NCBI RefSeq assembly: GCF_007752345.1
Contig: NZ_CP036299.1
Location: 4,684,001-4,748,000, forward strand
DNA: 64,000 nt
Source: Planctopirus ephydatiae
GTDB lineage: Bacteria > Planctomycetota > Planctomycetia > Planctomycetales > Planctomycetaceae
Reading direction: 5' to 3'
The translations under genes and the position numbers were made by a program. Below, in pieces: positions 27,520 to 37,089 of the stretch. The notes under the pieces are model-generated. The model was not told the DNA's origin. It saw only the letters and a list, made by a program, of their open reading frames with translations, and ran no database searches. The stretch's first letter is position 1. Each line of letters begins with the position of its first letter.

Positions 27520-28368
27520 GTGACGCTCTCCACAGCAGCCAACACTTCTTGCAGCCCGCTTCTGTGGCCCGACTGGTCGCCAGAGATCTTGTCCAGTTCG
27601 CCCAGCCACATCCTCGTGGTGCGCGTCCCGCTCGAAATCTCTCCTGACCGCCAGACCCAGTTGCGGGAACTTCTTTCCACCTCAGAACTGGCACGGGCCG
27701 ATCGGTATCGAATTCCGGAAGTCGGTCGCCGGTTCATTGCCTGCCGGGCCGCTCTCAAAACATTGCTGGCCATACACATTCAAGGATGCCATCAACCCGA
27801 AGAGATTCGAGCGATCGAACTCATTCCCACTGCCAGCGGCAAGCCCACCTGGGCCGGCAGCCAGAGCGATTTCAGTGTCAGCCATTCGGGCGAAATGGCC
27901 TTGATTGCCCTCCAGCTCCCCTGCTCAACATCCACAACAAATCACTCCCCCGCACCGCTGCGACTGGGAATTGACCTCGAACATGCTGCCCGCACGACCG
28001 ATTGCCTGCGACTGGCCCGCCGGTTCTTCGCACCCGGCGAAGTCGCTGCTCTGGAAGCACTTCCCGCAGAAGAGGTCCAGCGGGCGTTCTTCCGCTGCTG
28101 GACACGTAAAGAGGCCTATGTGAAGGCAATTGGCGTGGGCCTCGCGTATTCGCTGGAAGCGTTTGAAGTCCCTGTTCATCCCCTCCCCCCGGGAACCAGC
28201 CACCGCGCACTTCTCTCGCATGCCGCCGATATTCAACAGGTGCAGCGCTGGCAACTCTTCGAAACCGCACCCCACCCCCATTATGAAGCCGCTCTCTTCC
28301 TCGACGCGCCCCACCCTCCAAACATCAACTACGCCACCATCGATTGGGCGAAAATATCTATTCTATAG
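27520..28368 (+). CDS. 4'-phosphopantetheinyl transferase (Sfp/AcpT superfamily)
   Basis: 282 residues that attach the phosphopantetheine arm of CoA to carrier proteins of fatty-acid, polyketide or peptide synthases. The conserved motifs are in place: GIDLEH (Mg-binding Asp) around residue 150, and FFRCWTRKEAYVKAIGVGL around 190, with the W-x-x-KEA core. The N-terminal half contains RYRIPEVGRRFIACRAALK, as in two-domain Sfp-type enzymes. GTG 27520 is the only plausible start. No synthase or carrier protein gene lies in the window, so the partner is unknown. A REP-like repeat follows. Confidence 0.92.
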   Translation: MTLSTAANTSCSPLLWPDWSPEILSSSPSHILVVRVPLEISPDRQTQLRELLSTSELARADRYRIPEVGRRFIACRAALKTLLAIHIQGCHQPEEIRAIELIPTASGKPTWAGSQSDFSVSHSGEMALIALQLPCSTSTTNHSPAPLRLGIDLEHAARTTDCLRLARRFFAPGEVAALEALPAEEVQRAFFRCWTRKEAYVKAIGVGLAYSLEAFEVPVHPLPPGTSHRALLSHAADIQQVQRWQLFETAPHPHYEAALFLDAPHPPNINYATIDWAKISIL

Positions 28369-28431
28369 GTCAAGACCACGCACCAATTAACCCACCGCAT
28401 CCATAAATCACCACTCGGAAATCCGCTGCTG

Positions 28432-28464
28432 TGTGTCATGCTTGCAGCTCTGTGCAAGCATGCG
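28432..28464. repeat. REP-like intergenic palindrome, copy 2
   Basis: TGTGTCATGCTTGCAGCTC (28432-28450) followed by TGTGCAAGCATGCG. The arms CATGCTTGCA and TGCAAGCATG pair perfectly around a short loop. It lies 65 bases after the phosphopantetheinyl transferase stop, between convergent genes. Confidence 0.75.
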
Positions 28465-28619
28465 CTGACGGCCCCGAACGCAATCCTTCAAGTGGCGACC
28501 TGTTTCAGGGACATTGACTCGCGCGAAGACGCAAAGGGTTCCAAGTAGATCAGGGGTGCAGCCGTGATGCGAGAGGCCATTCCTTTGTGTCGTCTTGAGT
28601 GTGGGACTTCATTAACTCT

Positions 28620-29669
28620 TCAATGCAAGGAAGCATTCGGAACCAGCGGCGATTTGAGCCCTTGACCTAATTGCTGCAAAACGTCGTCAGCCTTTCGAGG
28701 TTCACACGCCTGTTCCAGCTGATCCAGAAACTGGCTTTCTCCTTCCAGGCCCGTTTCAAAGCCGGGGGAAAGGGCTTGCCGGTCGCCATAGCGTAGTGAG
28801 TAAGTGCAGGTGGCCAGATCGCGCCGATGCACAGGAAAGGCGAGGAGCAATCGCGGCCCACGCAATGACACAACGTCCGGCCGAAAGGCAGCTGCATCCA
28901 GCTCTGGCGGAATACTTCCCAGCCATAAGCGGTGCTGATTGATGTTGGAAACCACAAATGACACTTCAACAGCCGATGGTTTGCCCGCTGTTGATGGCGG
29001 GCCGGGCTTGGCCACCCGCGTACGGAGAATGCAATCCCACGGCGAAACTCCCGCTTCCGGCACGGCCCGTTCCACCTCGACAGGAATTTCAACCCCTGCA
29101 CCAACACCCACCCTCTCGGACGAAAAGCCCACTTCCATCGTACCAATCGGGAGGTTGCGAGTTTCGATGAGTGCCATCCAGCGGCGGGTGGCGTCTTCCC
29201 ATTGGTATAAAACCTGATTGGGTTCGTAGAGCCTTTGAACTTCAATGGGCTGCAACTTCTCTGTCAAATCCTGAGACCCGGATCGGGGAACGTTTCGTAC
29301 GATCCAACTGGCTTCGGCCACAATGGATGGAATCACGAGTGGCTCTTTTCGTGCAGGATCTTCGACCTCCACACGCAGATCGCGCAGGTCACTTCGCGAG
29401 GCGGAAAGGATATCGGGGCTCAACTCGACAAGCAGCCAGACAGTTTCGTGAGACGAGACATCTCCCGGCAATCGCTGGACACTGGCCGAAACATCGAGGG
29501 AAACCTGTTGACCCCAGGGCCTTGTCCGGGACTGAGCCTCATGGGTCGATGCACTGGGGCCCGTCTCCAGCGGAGATGCCTGTTCGCTGCAGCCGAAAAT
29601 CAACGGCAGCGATAAGCCGAGACAGAGGCTGGCCCAGGCAGGAACAGTCCTTCTTCGATAAGAAACCAT
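28620..29669 (-). CDS. Lipoprotein of unknown function
   Basis: 349 residues beginning with basic residues (SYRRR) and a hydrophobic stretch that ends in the lipobox LIFGC, so it should be a lipid-anchored envelope protein. The mature part is mostly beta, with paired strands such as VWLLVELSPDILSASRSDLR and the motif YQWEDATRRWMALIETR, and a C-terminal acidic helix. I recognise no enzyme family. ATG 29669 is chosen because it places the signal directly at the N-terminus; the frame extends to 29864 without support. It is convergent with the phosphopantetheinyl transferase gene and divergent from prkA. Confidence 0.75.
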   Translation of the reverse strand: MVSYRRRTVPAWASLCLGLSLPLIFGCSEQASPLETGPSASTHEAQSRTRPWGQQVSLDVSASVQRLPGDVSSHETVWLLVELSPDILSASRSDLRDLRVEVEDPARKEPLVIPSIVAEASWIVRNVPRSGSQDLTEKLQPIEVQRLYEPNQVLYQWEDATRRWMALIETRNLPIGTMEVGFSSERVGVGAGVEIPVEVERAVPEAGVSPWDCILRTRVAKPGPPSTAGKPSAVEVSFVVSNINQHRLWLGSIPPELDAAAFRPDVVSLRGPRLLLAFPVHRRDLATCTYSLRYGDRQALSPGFETGLEGESQFLDQLEQACEPRKADDVLQQLGQGLKSPLVPNASLH

Positions 29670-29743
29670 GAACTTCAGCCACCTCAACGGAGAAACAGCA
29701 GTGAAACGATAACTTTGCGGAATTCTTTTGTGCAAACTTTGTG

Positions 29744-29766
29744 ACAGGCAGCAAGCATGTTTTTGT
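29744..29766. repeat. REP-like fragment, copy 3
   Basis: The sequence GGCAGCAAGCATGTTTTTGTGC carries the right-arm core GCAAGCATG, followed by TTTTTGTGCTGT. The same T-run block, TTTTTGTGCTGTG, is present beside the core in the copy at 62528. Only half of the palindrome is kept. Confidence 0.5.
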
Positions 29767-30482
29767 GCTGTAAACGCCTGGAACAACCGAACCAAGTGAC
29801 GTCCTCTCGATGAAGGATTTGTGTATCGGAAGTGAAGAGTTTGCAAAGTTGGGCTTGTCGCCAACCCGGATGCAGAGATAATTGAATTGTGTAGACAGCC
29901 TTGGAATGCCTCCTCGACATACCTCTTCGAATCGATTGCGTGTCTATTCTGGTCGCCATGGTTCTGGCAAATCCATGGTTCTGTTAGGTGTGAGTCGATT
30001 TCCCAAAATTTCTTTTGACGCGTATTGTCGATCTCATGTTAGCATGTGGTGAAGTGATGTTGTCGATCACTGGAAGATGCCGCGAGGCTGACATTCCTCG
30101 CACTTCGGTTATGAATGTTCCCCGACCCTGATCAGAATCATTCCGGGTCTCGATGAACCCGAAATGTTCATGAAAAAATTGTACGCACACTTGGTGATGT
30201 GATTTGCAGTGAACGAACTGCAGTCGATGATTCAGGGGCTTTGAAAGCTCCTTTTGCTACAGCGTGTCAGACTCTCGCCAGTATTGACTCGAGATGGGAC
30301 TTCTCAGCCTGCCTTGCAAACTTTCGTCGATCGCTCTTTCCCACATCGAAACCATTGACGAACTTTCACCATAGCTCTGGCCCATCGCTCTGGCCCAAAG
30401 CTCTGACTAAGTGAAGTTCATGTGCAGTTCCCCCCTGTTCGCCAAGGCTGGCGGCAGCCTGCGCGACAGGAATGGAACTGCC

Positions 30483-30513
30483 ACATCATGAACCTCCCTG
30501 ATGTTCATGATGT
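30483..30513. promoter_or_regulatory. Perfect inverted repeat upstream of prkA
   Basis: ACATCATGAAC (30483-30493) and GTTCATGATGT (30503-30513) are exact reverse complements, separated by nine bases. The repeat sits about 155 bases before the prkA start. It may be an operator for a dimeric regulator or a hairpin in the leader; no T-run follows, so it is not a standard terminator. Confidence 0.55.
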
Positions 30514-30669
30514 CAGTGGCTGGCTGTCTGAACAGACCGGCAGCTCACGTATATTCAGGCACCTCGGAGATCTCACATCACAAAATTTCATCGTCAAGAA
30601 CCACATATATAAGAATTTGTATTGCAGAATTTCAGTTTCGCCGAACGGATTCGACTTTAGGAGTGAAAC

Positions 30670-32715
30670 ATGACGACAGGACAAGATCTGCTGGAAAAGT
30701 TCTCTGCCCGCCAGAATGCCGATACCTTCTGGCAGGAACACTGGCAGGGGACATTCGCCGAATATCTGGATATCGTTCGCGAAAATCCAGGTGTCGTGCG
30801 GACGGCTCATCAGCGGATGTACGACATGATCACATCCTATGGTGATTATTCTGTCGATGAGGGCCGCCGGGGTGGCCTGAAGCGCTATGCATTTTTTGAT
30901 GATCCCGACAACGGGGGGCGGGATGCGATTTTCGGTCTCACGGAAGAACTGGCACAACTTGTCTCCGTATTTCGCAGTGCGGCTCTCAAATACGGCAGCG
31001 AACGCCGGGTCTTGCTATTGCACGGCCCTGTGGGCAGCTCAAAATCGACCATTGCCCGACTGCTGAAAAAAGGGATCGAGCGCTATTCCCTCCAAGCCGA
31101 AGGAGCACTCTACACCTTTGGATGGATGGAAAAGGATGGCAGCATCACCTGGGATCCGATGAATGGTGACCCGCTACAGTTAATCCCCCATGCTTATCGC
31201 CAGGAATTATGCGATCAACTTAATGAGGAAGTTCAGAACGCGACTTACCCCATCGAGATTAAAGGGGATGTCTGCCCCCTTTCTCGATTCTACTTCCGTG
31301 AGCGACTCTCTGAGGAAAATGGCGACTGGACGAAAGTTCTCGGATCGATTGTCGTCAAACGCTTCTTCCTGTCAGAGGCCGATCGGATCGGGATTGGTAC
31401 TTTCCAGCCCAAAGACGAGAAAAATCAGGACTCAACAGAGCTGACTGGCGACATTAACTATCGCAAAATCGCCGAGTATGGCAGTGAATCTGACCCCCGC
31501 GCTTTCAACTTTGATGGCGAGTTTAACGTTGCCAATCGCGGCATGATCGAATTCATCGAAGTCCTTAAACTCGATGTCGCCTTCCTTTACGATCTGCTGG
31601 GGGCTTCGCAAGAACATAAAATCAAGCCGAAGAAGTTTGCTCAGACCGATATTGATACGGTGATTATCGGCCATACAAACGAACCAGAGTATCGCAAGCT
31701 GCAATCCAACGAATTCATGGAAGCCCTTCGTGATCGTACGGTCAAAATTGATATTCCCTACGTCACCAAGTTAAGCCAGGAACTCTCGATCTACGAAAAG
31801 GACTACAACAGCCGACGTGTCCGCGGGAAGCACATTGCTCCTCATACTCTCGAAGTGGCAGCGCTGTGGGCCGTTCTTACCCGACTGGAAGAACCCAAAC
31901 ATCACGGGTTGACACTGCTCCAGAAACTGAAGCTCTACAATGGAAAATCATTGCCAGGCTTCACGATGGATAATGTTGATCAGTTGCGGAAAGAAGCAAA
32001 GCATGAAGGAATGCAAGGGATTTCACCTCGCTACGTGCAGGATAAGATTTCGAATGCACTGGTCAACAATGCCGATGCCACCAGCATTAACCCATTCATG
32101 ATGCTTAACGAACTGGAAGGTGGGCTCAAGCATCATTCGCTCATTCCGAATGAAGATACCCGCGATGCTTACCGGCGGCTGATTTCTATCGTCAAGGAAG
32201 AATACACCGACGTGGTGAAGAATGAAGTCCAAAGGGCCATTGCTGCTGACGACGAGGCTCTCACACGACTCTGCGGCAACTATATCGATAATGTGAAAGC
32301 CTATACTCAGCGTGAACGTGTTCGCAACAAATTCACTGGCCAGGACGAACAGCCCGATGAACGCCTGATGCGGTCGATTGAAGAGCGCATTGATATCCCA
32401 GAGACACGGAAGGACGATTTCCGCCGGGAAATCATGAACTATATTGGAGCTCTAGCGCTCGATGGGAAAAAGTTTGACTATAAAACCAACGAACGCTTGC
32501 ACAAAGCTCTCGAAATGAAGCTTTTTGAAGACCAGAAGGACACCATTAAGCTCACCAGCCTGATTTCCAATGTGGTCGATAAGGACACTCAAGAAAAGAT
32601 CGACATTGTCAAGGGCCGACTGATTCGTGACTTTGGCTACAACGACGAATCAGCCCACGACGTGCTGCAATATGTCGCGAGCATCTTCGCCCGCGGCGAT
32701 GCCAAACGTGATTAA
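30670..32715 (+). CDS. prkA: PrkA-family AAA+ serine protein kinase
   Basis: 681 residues, close to the family's usual 640-690. An AAA+ domain comes first, with Walker [19 protein letters not shown] near residue 120. The motifs [12 protein letters not shown] and [15 protein letters not shown] follow (~295-340). The C-terminal third is the PrkA kinase-like domain with [15 protein letters not shown] and [16 protein letters not shown]. In other bacteria PrkA (YeaG) acts in starvation and stress responses, together with the next two genes. AGGAG six bases before ATG 30670 is a strong start. It is the first gene of the prkA-yeaH-spoVR set, with a 1-kb control region in front. Confidence 0.96.
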   Translation: MTTGQDLLEKFSARQNADTFWQEHWQGTFAEYLDIVRENPGVVRTAHQRMYDMITSYGDYSVDEGRRGGLKRYAFFDDPDNGGRDAIFGLTEELAQLVSVFRSAALKYGSERRVLLLHGPVGSSKSTIARLLKKGIERYSLQAEGALYTFGWMEKDGSITWDPMNGDPLQLIPHAYRQELCDQLNEEVQNATYPIEIKGDVCPLSRFYFRERLSEENGDWTKVLGSIVVKRFFLSEADRIGIGTFQPKDEKNQDSTELTGDINYRKIAEYGSESDPRAFNFDGEFNVANRGMIEFIEVLKLDVAFLYDLLGASQEHKIKPKKFAQTDIDTVIIGHTNEPEYRKLQSNEFMEALRDRTVKIDIPYVTKLSQELSIYEKDYNSRRVRGKHIAPHTLEVAALWAVLTRLEEPKHHGLTLLQKLKLYNGKSLPGFTMDNVDQLRKEAKHEGMQGISPRYVQDKISNALVNNADATSINPFMMLNELEGGLKHHSLIPNEDTRDAYRRLISIVKEEYTDVVKNEVQRAIAADDEALTRLCGNYIDNVKAYTQRERVRNKFTGQDEQPDERLMRSIEERIDIPETRKDDFRREIMNYIGALALDGKKFDYKTNERLHKALEMKLFEDQKDTIKLTSLISNVVDKDTQEKIDIVKGRLIRDFGYNDESAHDVLQYVASIFARGDAKRD

Positions 32716-32825
32716 ACGACTCGCGAATGAAAAATTCAGCAGTTCTAGGGAACTGCCATGAGTTGAGTGATCACTTCCAGAATAATGGGAAGCCTTCCAT
32801 CCTGATGCCGGCATGAGGCCAGTCC

Positions 32826-33932
32826 ATGACTCGACCTATTGATCTTGATACCCAGCGGTTTAAAGAAATCGTCCGCGGGAAAGTGCGCGACGGACTAAAG
32901 AAGTACATCACTCAGGGAGAAATTCTGGGACGCCAGGGCCGGGAGGTGGTGAGTATTCCGATTCCAAATCTGGATATTCCCCGCTTTCGTCACGGTAGCA
33001 AAGGTTCTGGAGGAGTGGGCCAAGGCGAAGGAGAGGCTGGACAACCTGTTGGTCAGGGAGGTGATCAGGAAGGTGGCCTGGCCCAACCCGGCGATCAGGA
33101 AGGCCAGCACATTCGCGAAGCCGAACTGACTCTCGATGAGCTGGCTGACATGTTGGGAAGTGAGTTGGAATTGCCACTTATCACTCCCAAAGGAGACAGC
33201 ACACTCAAAACCAAAAAGTTGCGATACAACAGTATCCGCCAAACCGGTCCCAAATCGCTGCGTCATTTCAAGCGTACCTACAAGCGGGCCCTGAGGCGGC
33301 TGATTGCGACGGGGGGGTACGATCCTCTGACTCCCGTCGTCATCCCCACACATGAGGATGAACGCTTCCGCTCGTCCTCGGAAGTGGTGTTGCCGCATGC
33401 GAACGCCGCAGTCATTTACATGATGGATGTCTCCGGCTCAATGACCGACGATCAGAAACAGATTGTCCGGACAGAGTCATTCTGGATTGATACGTGGCTG
33501 CGCAGCCAGTACGACGGACTTCAGCGGCGGTATATCGTGCACGATGCCGTCGCCCATGAAGTGGATGAAGACACCTTCTATCGCACACGTGAGAGTGGGG
33601 GCACGAGAATTTCCTCAGCTTATACGATGGCTCAGAAAATCATCGAGCGCGACTTTCCTCCCGCAGACTGGAACATTTACTGCTTCCAGTTCAGCGATGG
33701 CGATAACTGGGGCGAGGACAACACGCTCTGCATGCAGAAACTGCAGAATGATCTGATCCCCGTCTGCAACCTCTTCTGCTATGGCCAGGTCGAAAGCCCC
33801 TATGGCACGGGAGATTACCTGCGTGAACTGAAGAAGATCGTCTCCCGTTTTGAAAATCTGATTCTCTCAGAGATCAAGAACCGCGAGGGAATCTACGAAT
33901 CGATCAAGACGTTTCTCGGGAAGGGAAAATAA
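32826..33932 (+). CDS. DUF444 protein, YeaH/YhbH family (vWA-like)
   Basis: 368 residues of the family that accompanies PrkA. A basic N-terminus (RPIDLDTQRFKEIVRGKVR) is followed by a Gly/Gln-rich linker (~60-105, GSKGSGGVGQGEGEAGQPVG). A von Willebrand A fold follows, with the metal site MMDVSGSMTD near residue 203 and the motif GGTRISSAY. YeaH/YhbH is needed for the stress or sporulation roles of PrkA in known hosts; its biochemical action is not settled. GAGG lies seven bases before ATG 32826. A 10-base palindrome, ATGCCGGCAT, lies just upstream (32805-32814). Spacing of 110 bases to prkA suits co-transcription. Confidence 0.94.
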   Translation: MTRPIDLDTQRFKEIVRGKVRDGLKKYITQGEILGRQGREVVSIPIPNLDIPRFRHGSKGSGGVGQGEGEAGQPVGQGGDQEGGLAQPGDQEGQHIREAELTLDELADMLGSELELPLITPKGDSTLKTKKLRYNSIRQTGPKSLRHFKRTYKRALRRLIATGGYDPLTPVVIPTHEDERFRSSSEVVLPHANAAVIYMMDVSGSMTDDQKQIVRTESFWIDTWLRSQYDGLQRRYIVHDAVAHEVDEDTFYRTRESGGTRISSAYTMAQKIIERDFPPADWNIYCFQFSDGDNWGEDNTLCMQKLQNDLIPVCNLFCYGQVESPYGTGDYLRELKKIVSRFENLILSEIKNREGIYESIKTFLGKGK

Positions 33933-34000
33933 TTACCATGCGCCTGTCATTCATTTGATCATTCCCTAGGACTTGAGAGTCTGCAGGCGAAAGGATTCCC

Positions 34001-35542
34001 ATGGCCACGTCGATCTCCACACACCGGCAACTTCCTGCCGAACTGCGTGAAATCCAGTTGAGAACGGAAGACTATGCACGCAGCTATGGGCTCGATTTCT
34101 ACGAAACGATTTTCGAGGTGCTCGATCTCGAAGAACTCTGCATGTTCGCTGCTTATGGTGGCTTTCCCACGCGATATCCGCATTGGCGATTTGGAGCCGA
34201 GTACGATGAGTTAGTCAAGACCCATATGTACGGGCTGCAGCGTATCTACGAGATGGTCATCAACAACGACCCCTGCTACGCCTATCTGCTCAATACGAAC
34301 ATGATGATCGACCAGAAGCTCGTCATCGCCCATGTTTACGGGCACTGCGACTTCTTCAAAAACAACGCCTTCTTCTCGCATACCAACCGCAAGATGCTCA
34401 ACCAGATGGCGAATCATGCCGCCAGAATCAGTCGTTACATCGATCGCATTGGGTATGAGCAGGTGGAGCAGTTCATTGATGCCTGCCTCTCTCTGGAAGA
34501 TCTGATTGACCCCCATTCCGTCCAGATCAAGAGGGCTCCGGATATCTCGGCTATGCCGCATGCCGCTCTCTTGCGAGATGAGGATTTTGAATATCTGGCG
34601 ACGGAAGGACGTTTCCCCTCGAAAGGGTATATGGATCAATTTATTAATCCGCCCGAGGTGCTCGAGCGCGAAGCCAAAGAGCGCAAAGACCGTGAAGTCG
34701 AACGTGTCAAGAAAAGATCTTTCCCTGAGCAACCCCAGCGGGATGTGCTGCAGTTTTTATTGCAGCATGCACCACTGCGTGACTGGCAGCACGATGTGCT
34801 GTCGATCATTCGCGATGAGGCTTACTACTTTGCGCCCCAGGGTCAGACCAAAATCATGAATGAGGGCTGGGCCAGTTACTGGCATACGTTCCTCATGACC
34901 CGTCACGGCATGAATGATTCCGAAGTCATTGATTATGCCGACCATCACAGTGGGACTGTCGCAATGACACCTCAACGACTGAACCCCTATAAAGTCGGGA
35001 TCGAACTCTTTCGCAATATCGAAGAACGCTGGAACAATGGCCAGTTCGGCCCTGAGTACGACAACTGCACGGATATGAAAGAAAAGGCCCTCTGGAAGAA
35101 GGATGTTGGATTAGGCCGGCAGAAGATTTTTGAAGTTCGCCGGATTCATAACGATATTACATTTATCGATGAATTCCTGACGCCTGAGTTTTGTGCCCAG
35201 CACAAGTTCTTCTCGTTTGCCTATAACCCTTCAGCAGATCAGTACGAAATTGCCTCGCGAGAGTTCGATCAGATCAAGCAGCAGCTCTTGACCAGCCTGA
35301 CAAATCATGGCCGGCCATTCATTTATGTGGTGGATGGGAACTATCGTAACCGTGGTGAGCTTTACCTGCAGCATCAATACCAGGGTGTCGAACTGAAACA
35401 GGGGCATACTCAGGATACTCTGGTCAATCTCCAGAAACTCTGGGCACGCCCCGTGCACATTGAAACTGTCGTAGACGACAAGCCGACAGTCATCTCTTAC
35501 GATGGGCATTCCCACCAGACCAGAATTGCTTCTCAAAGTTAA
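34001..35542 (+). CDS. SpoVR family protein
   Basis: 513 residues, the standard SpoVR length. Family signatures visible are YPHWRFGAEYDEL near residue 65, NTNMMIDQKLVIAHVYGHCD at about 100, and the HDVLSIIRDEAYYFAPQGQT block around 270, followed by KIMNEGWASYWH. The histidine/glutamate cluster looks metal-binding, though the reaction is unknown. SpoVR was named for a spore cortex role in Bacillus, but the prkA-yeaH-spoVR trio occurs in many non-sporing bacteria. AAAGGATTCCC precedes ATG 34001. Together the three genes form a stress-related operon. Confidence 0.95.
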   Translation: MATSISTHRQLPAELREIQLRTEDYARSYGLDFYETIFEVLDLEELCMFAAYGGFPTRYPHWRFGAEYDELVKTHMYGLQRIYEMVINNDPCYAYLLNTNMMIDQKLVIAHVYGHCDFFKNNAFFSHTNRKMLNQMANHAARISRYIDRIGYEQVEQFIDACLSLEDLIDPHSVQIKRAPDISAMPHAALLRDEDFEYLATEGRFPSKGYMDQFINPPEVLEREAKERKDREVERVKKRSFPEQPQRDVLQFLLQHAPLRDWQHDVLSIIRDEAYYFAPQGQTKIMNEGWASYWHTFLMTRHGMNDSEVIDYADHHSGTVAMTPQRLNPYKVGIELFRNIEERWNNGQFGPEYDNCTDMKEKALWKKDVGLGRQKIFEVRRIHNDITFIDEFLTPEFCAQHKFFSFAYNPSADQYEIASREFDQIKQQLLTSLTNHGRPFIYVVDGNYRNRGELYLQHQYQGVELKQGHTQDTLVNLQKLWARPVHIETVVDDKPTVISYDGHSHQTRIASQS

Positions 35543-35755
35543 GCGAGTGCTGGAATTCTCCGAAGGCTCTGAAGCGAATCCAGATCTGGGCAACAGTGCC
35601 GGTGCGTGACCCAGCCGGGAAAGGATGGGTACTCAGTCCGCACATATGCTAGACTGATTCGCATCCCTCATCAGTTGAATAATCAACAGAAAATGGATTA
35701 ACGCAACCATTTACTGTGATGAACAGTCGAAGTCCGTCTTTTCGAGAGCAGGTTA

Positions 35756-36412
35756 GTGGCCATTGGTTTGCAACAACGCTGGATTCGAGATCTGGTCATA
35801 CTCAGCATAATCGCAGGGGCGATCGCACTGATCTGCCTCTTTCGCATTCAGCAGGTCACGTCCCCTTCAAAAAGCGGGTCGCTGACGCCGGTTCTCCCCT
35901 CGAATCATGCGCATGAAACGTCACTTCGACTCAAGAGCACCCCACGATTCGAAGGGATCGATCAGCAGAACCGCATGTTTCGCCTCGATTCGATCCTGGG
36001 ACGCCACGAGATCTACCTGCTGTTCGTTCAAGAGTTCCATGCCCCCGACTCCCGGGCGGCTCTGGAAGCTTTGAAACGAATGGCTCGTGTGACCTCTTCG
36101 CCTGCGAAAGTCCGGTCCAATACAGCCTGGGAAGAAACTCAACTCGTGGTCGTCACAACATCGCTGCCGCCGATTGTTCGAGCCGAGCTGGAAAAAACGG
36201 GAAAGTTTGGTGGTACGATTCTCAGCGACGCGACCGGCGAAATTCGACGATTGTGGAATGTTAGTAATTTCCCCACGCTGTTCCATATCAATCGAGCCAG
36301 CCAGGCCCGCCACGAGCTGCTGCTCTATAATCCAGAAGATCAACCAGACAACTCAGCAGCCATTGAACAGTCAGCACCCACCGAACGGCCCGAATGGCAG
36401 GACTCACCATGA
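35756..36412 (+). CDS. Membrane-anchored thioredoxin-fold-like protein without CxxC
   Basis: 218 residues: a single N-terminal membrane anchor (~12-30, DLVILSIIAGAIALICLF) and an exported domain. The domain resembles redoxins of the TlpA/AhpC type: FEGIDQQNRMFRLDSILGRH, then EIYLLFVQEFHAPDSRAAL, and the late strand NVSNFPTLFHINRA. The usual Cys pair is replaced (EFHAPDS where WCxxC would be), so it cannot do thiol chemistry. GTG 35756 is the start. Its stop overlaps the next gene's start in ATGA, so the two are translated together. It lies 213 bases after spoVR. Confidence 0.75.
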   Translation: MAIGLQQRWIRDLVILSIIAGAIALICLFRIQQVTSPSKSGSLTPVLPSNHAHETSLRLKSTPRFEGIDQQNRMFRLDSILGRHEIYLLFVQEFHAPDSRAALEALKRMARVTSSPAKVRSNTAWEETQLVVVTTSLPPIVRAELEKTGKFGGTILSDATGEIRRLWNVSNFPTLFHINRASQARHELLLYNPEDQPDNSAAIEQSAPTERPEWQDSP

Positions 36413-36996
36413 CACATTCCCCATCCCACGATGCCTCACACTCCGATCGGGAACAATCTGCTTCCGAACTCACTGACGTTTCTTTGAACGTGAGTGGTGA
36501 GGGGATCAGTGGCAAAGCGGTCGATGGCCGCTACGTGGTGGTCGCCATGATCGTTTTTGGATTAACCGTGGCGATCGCGGTTGCTCTCTTCTGGAATTAT
36601 CAGACGAAGCCCTTCCGGATCTTAACTTTGGCACTGGGGAGGGAGTTCCCGGCTTCACTTCCAAAGGTGGAAGGTGGTCTGCCGAAGAAAGGGCCCGCGG
36701 TCCTGAGAATCGCCATTCGAGTCCCCTTTCATCCCGAGGAAGATAATGACGCCTTTGAAACGTTTCGCGACAAAGTGCTGGCCACCTGTGTGAAACATCA
36801 GAATCTCAAGCCCTTTCAGGATATTGAGCTGCATGTCTTTTACTTCCCCCCCAAGCATGTCGTTGTTCGCCGATCGGTGAAGATGCCTGTCAGTGAAGTC
36901 ATCGAAAAGTATCCGCAGACTGATGGGCCGAACAATAGTCAAGCGAATTCGAATTCTGTTGAACCCGAGACCGCCGATCGTCCGGCCGCAAATTAA
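36409..36996 (+). CDS. Single-pass membrane protein of unknown function, coupled to the preceding gene
   Basis: 195 residues: an acidic Ser-rich N-terminus (~1-40), a membrane segment (~44-62, VVVAMIVFGLTVAIAVALFW), an exported domain with alternating strands (AVLRIAIRVPF, IELHVFYFPPKHVVVRR) and a disordered Asn/Pro tail. No family is recognised. ATG 36409 forms an ATGA overlap with the stop of the redoxin-like gene, good evidence for translational coupling. The two may form one envelope complex. The gene is convergent with the MBL-fold hydrolase. Confidence 0.75.
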   Translation: MTHSPSHDASHSDREQSASELTDVSLNVSGEGISGKAVDGRYVVVAMIVFGLTVAIAVALFWNYQTKPFRILTLALGREFPASLPKVEGGLPKKGPAVLRIAIRVPFHPEEDNDAFETFRDKVLATCVKHQNLKPFQDIELHVFYFPPKHVVVRRSVKMPVSEVIEKYPQTDGPNNSQANSNSVEPETADRPAAN

Positions 36997-37089
36997 ACAG
37001 CCCGTGCCGGCTCACCAGAATCGTTACGTCATCGGTCGGGTGAAAAGTGGCACCCTAACCATCCTTCGACTGAATCCTCCGATGCGGTA

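Larger units (their letters stand above)
29670..30669. other. 1-kb control region upstream of prkA
   Basis: No convincing gene. A 91-codon minus-strand frame (29684-29959) overlaps the lipoprotein promoter zone and has odd composition, so I do not call it. The region holds a REP-like fragment (29744-29766), a small hairpin near 30146-30162 (CGGGTCTCGATGAACCCG) and a perfect 11-base inverted repeat at 30483-30513. AGGAG at 30659-30663 is the ribosome site for prkA. A long leader or several promoters for the prkA operon are likely. Confidence 0.5.

Noticed and set aside
29684-29959. 91-codon minus-strand frame in the prkA control region
   Set aside because: Odd composition and no homology; it contains a REP-like fragment.
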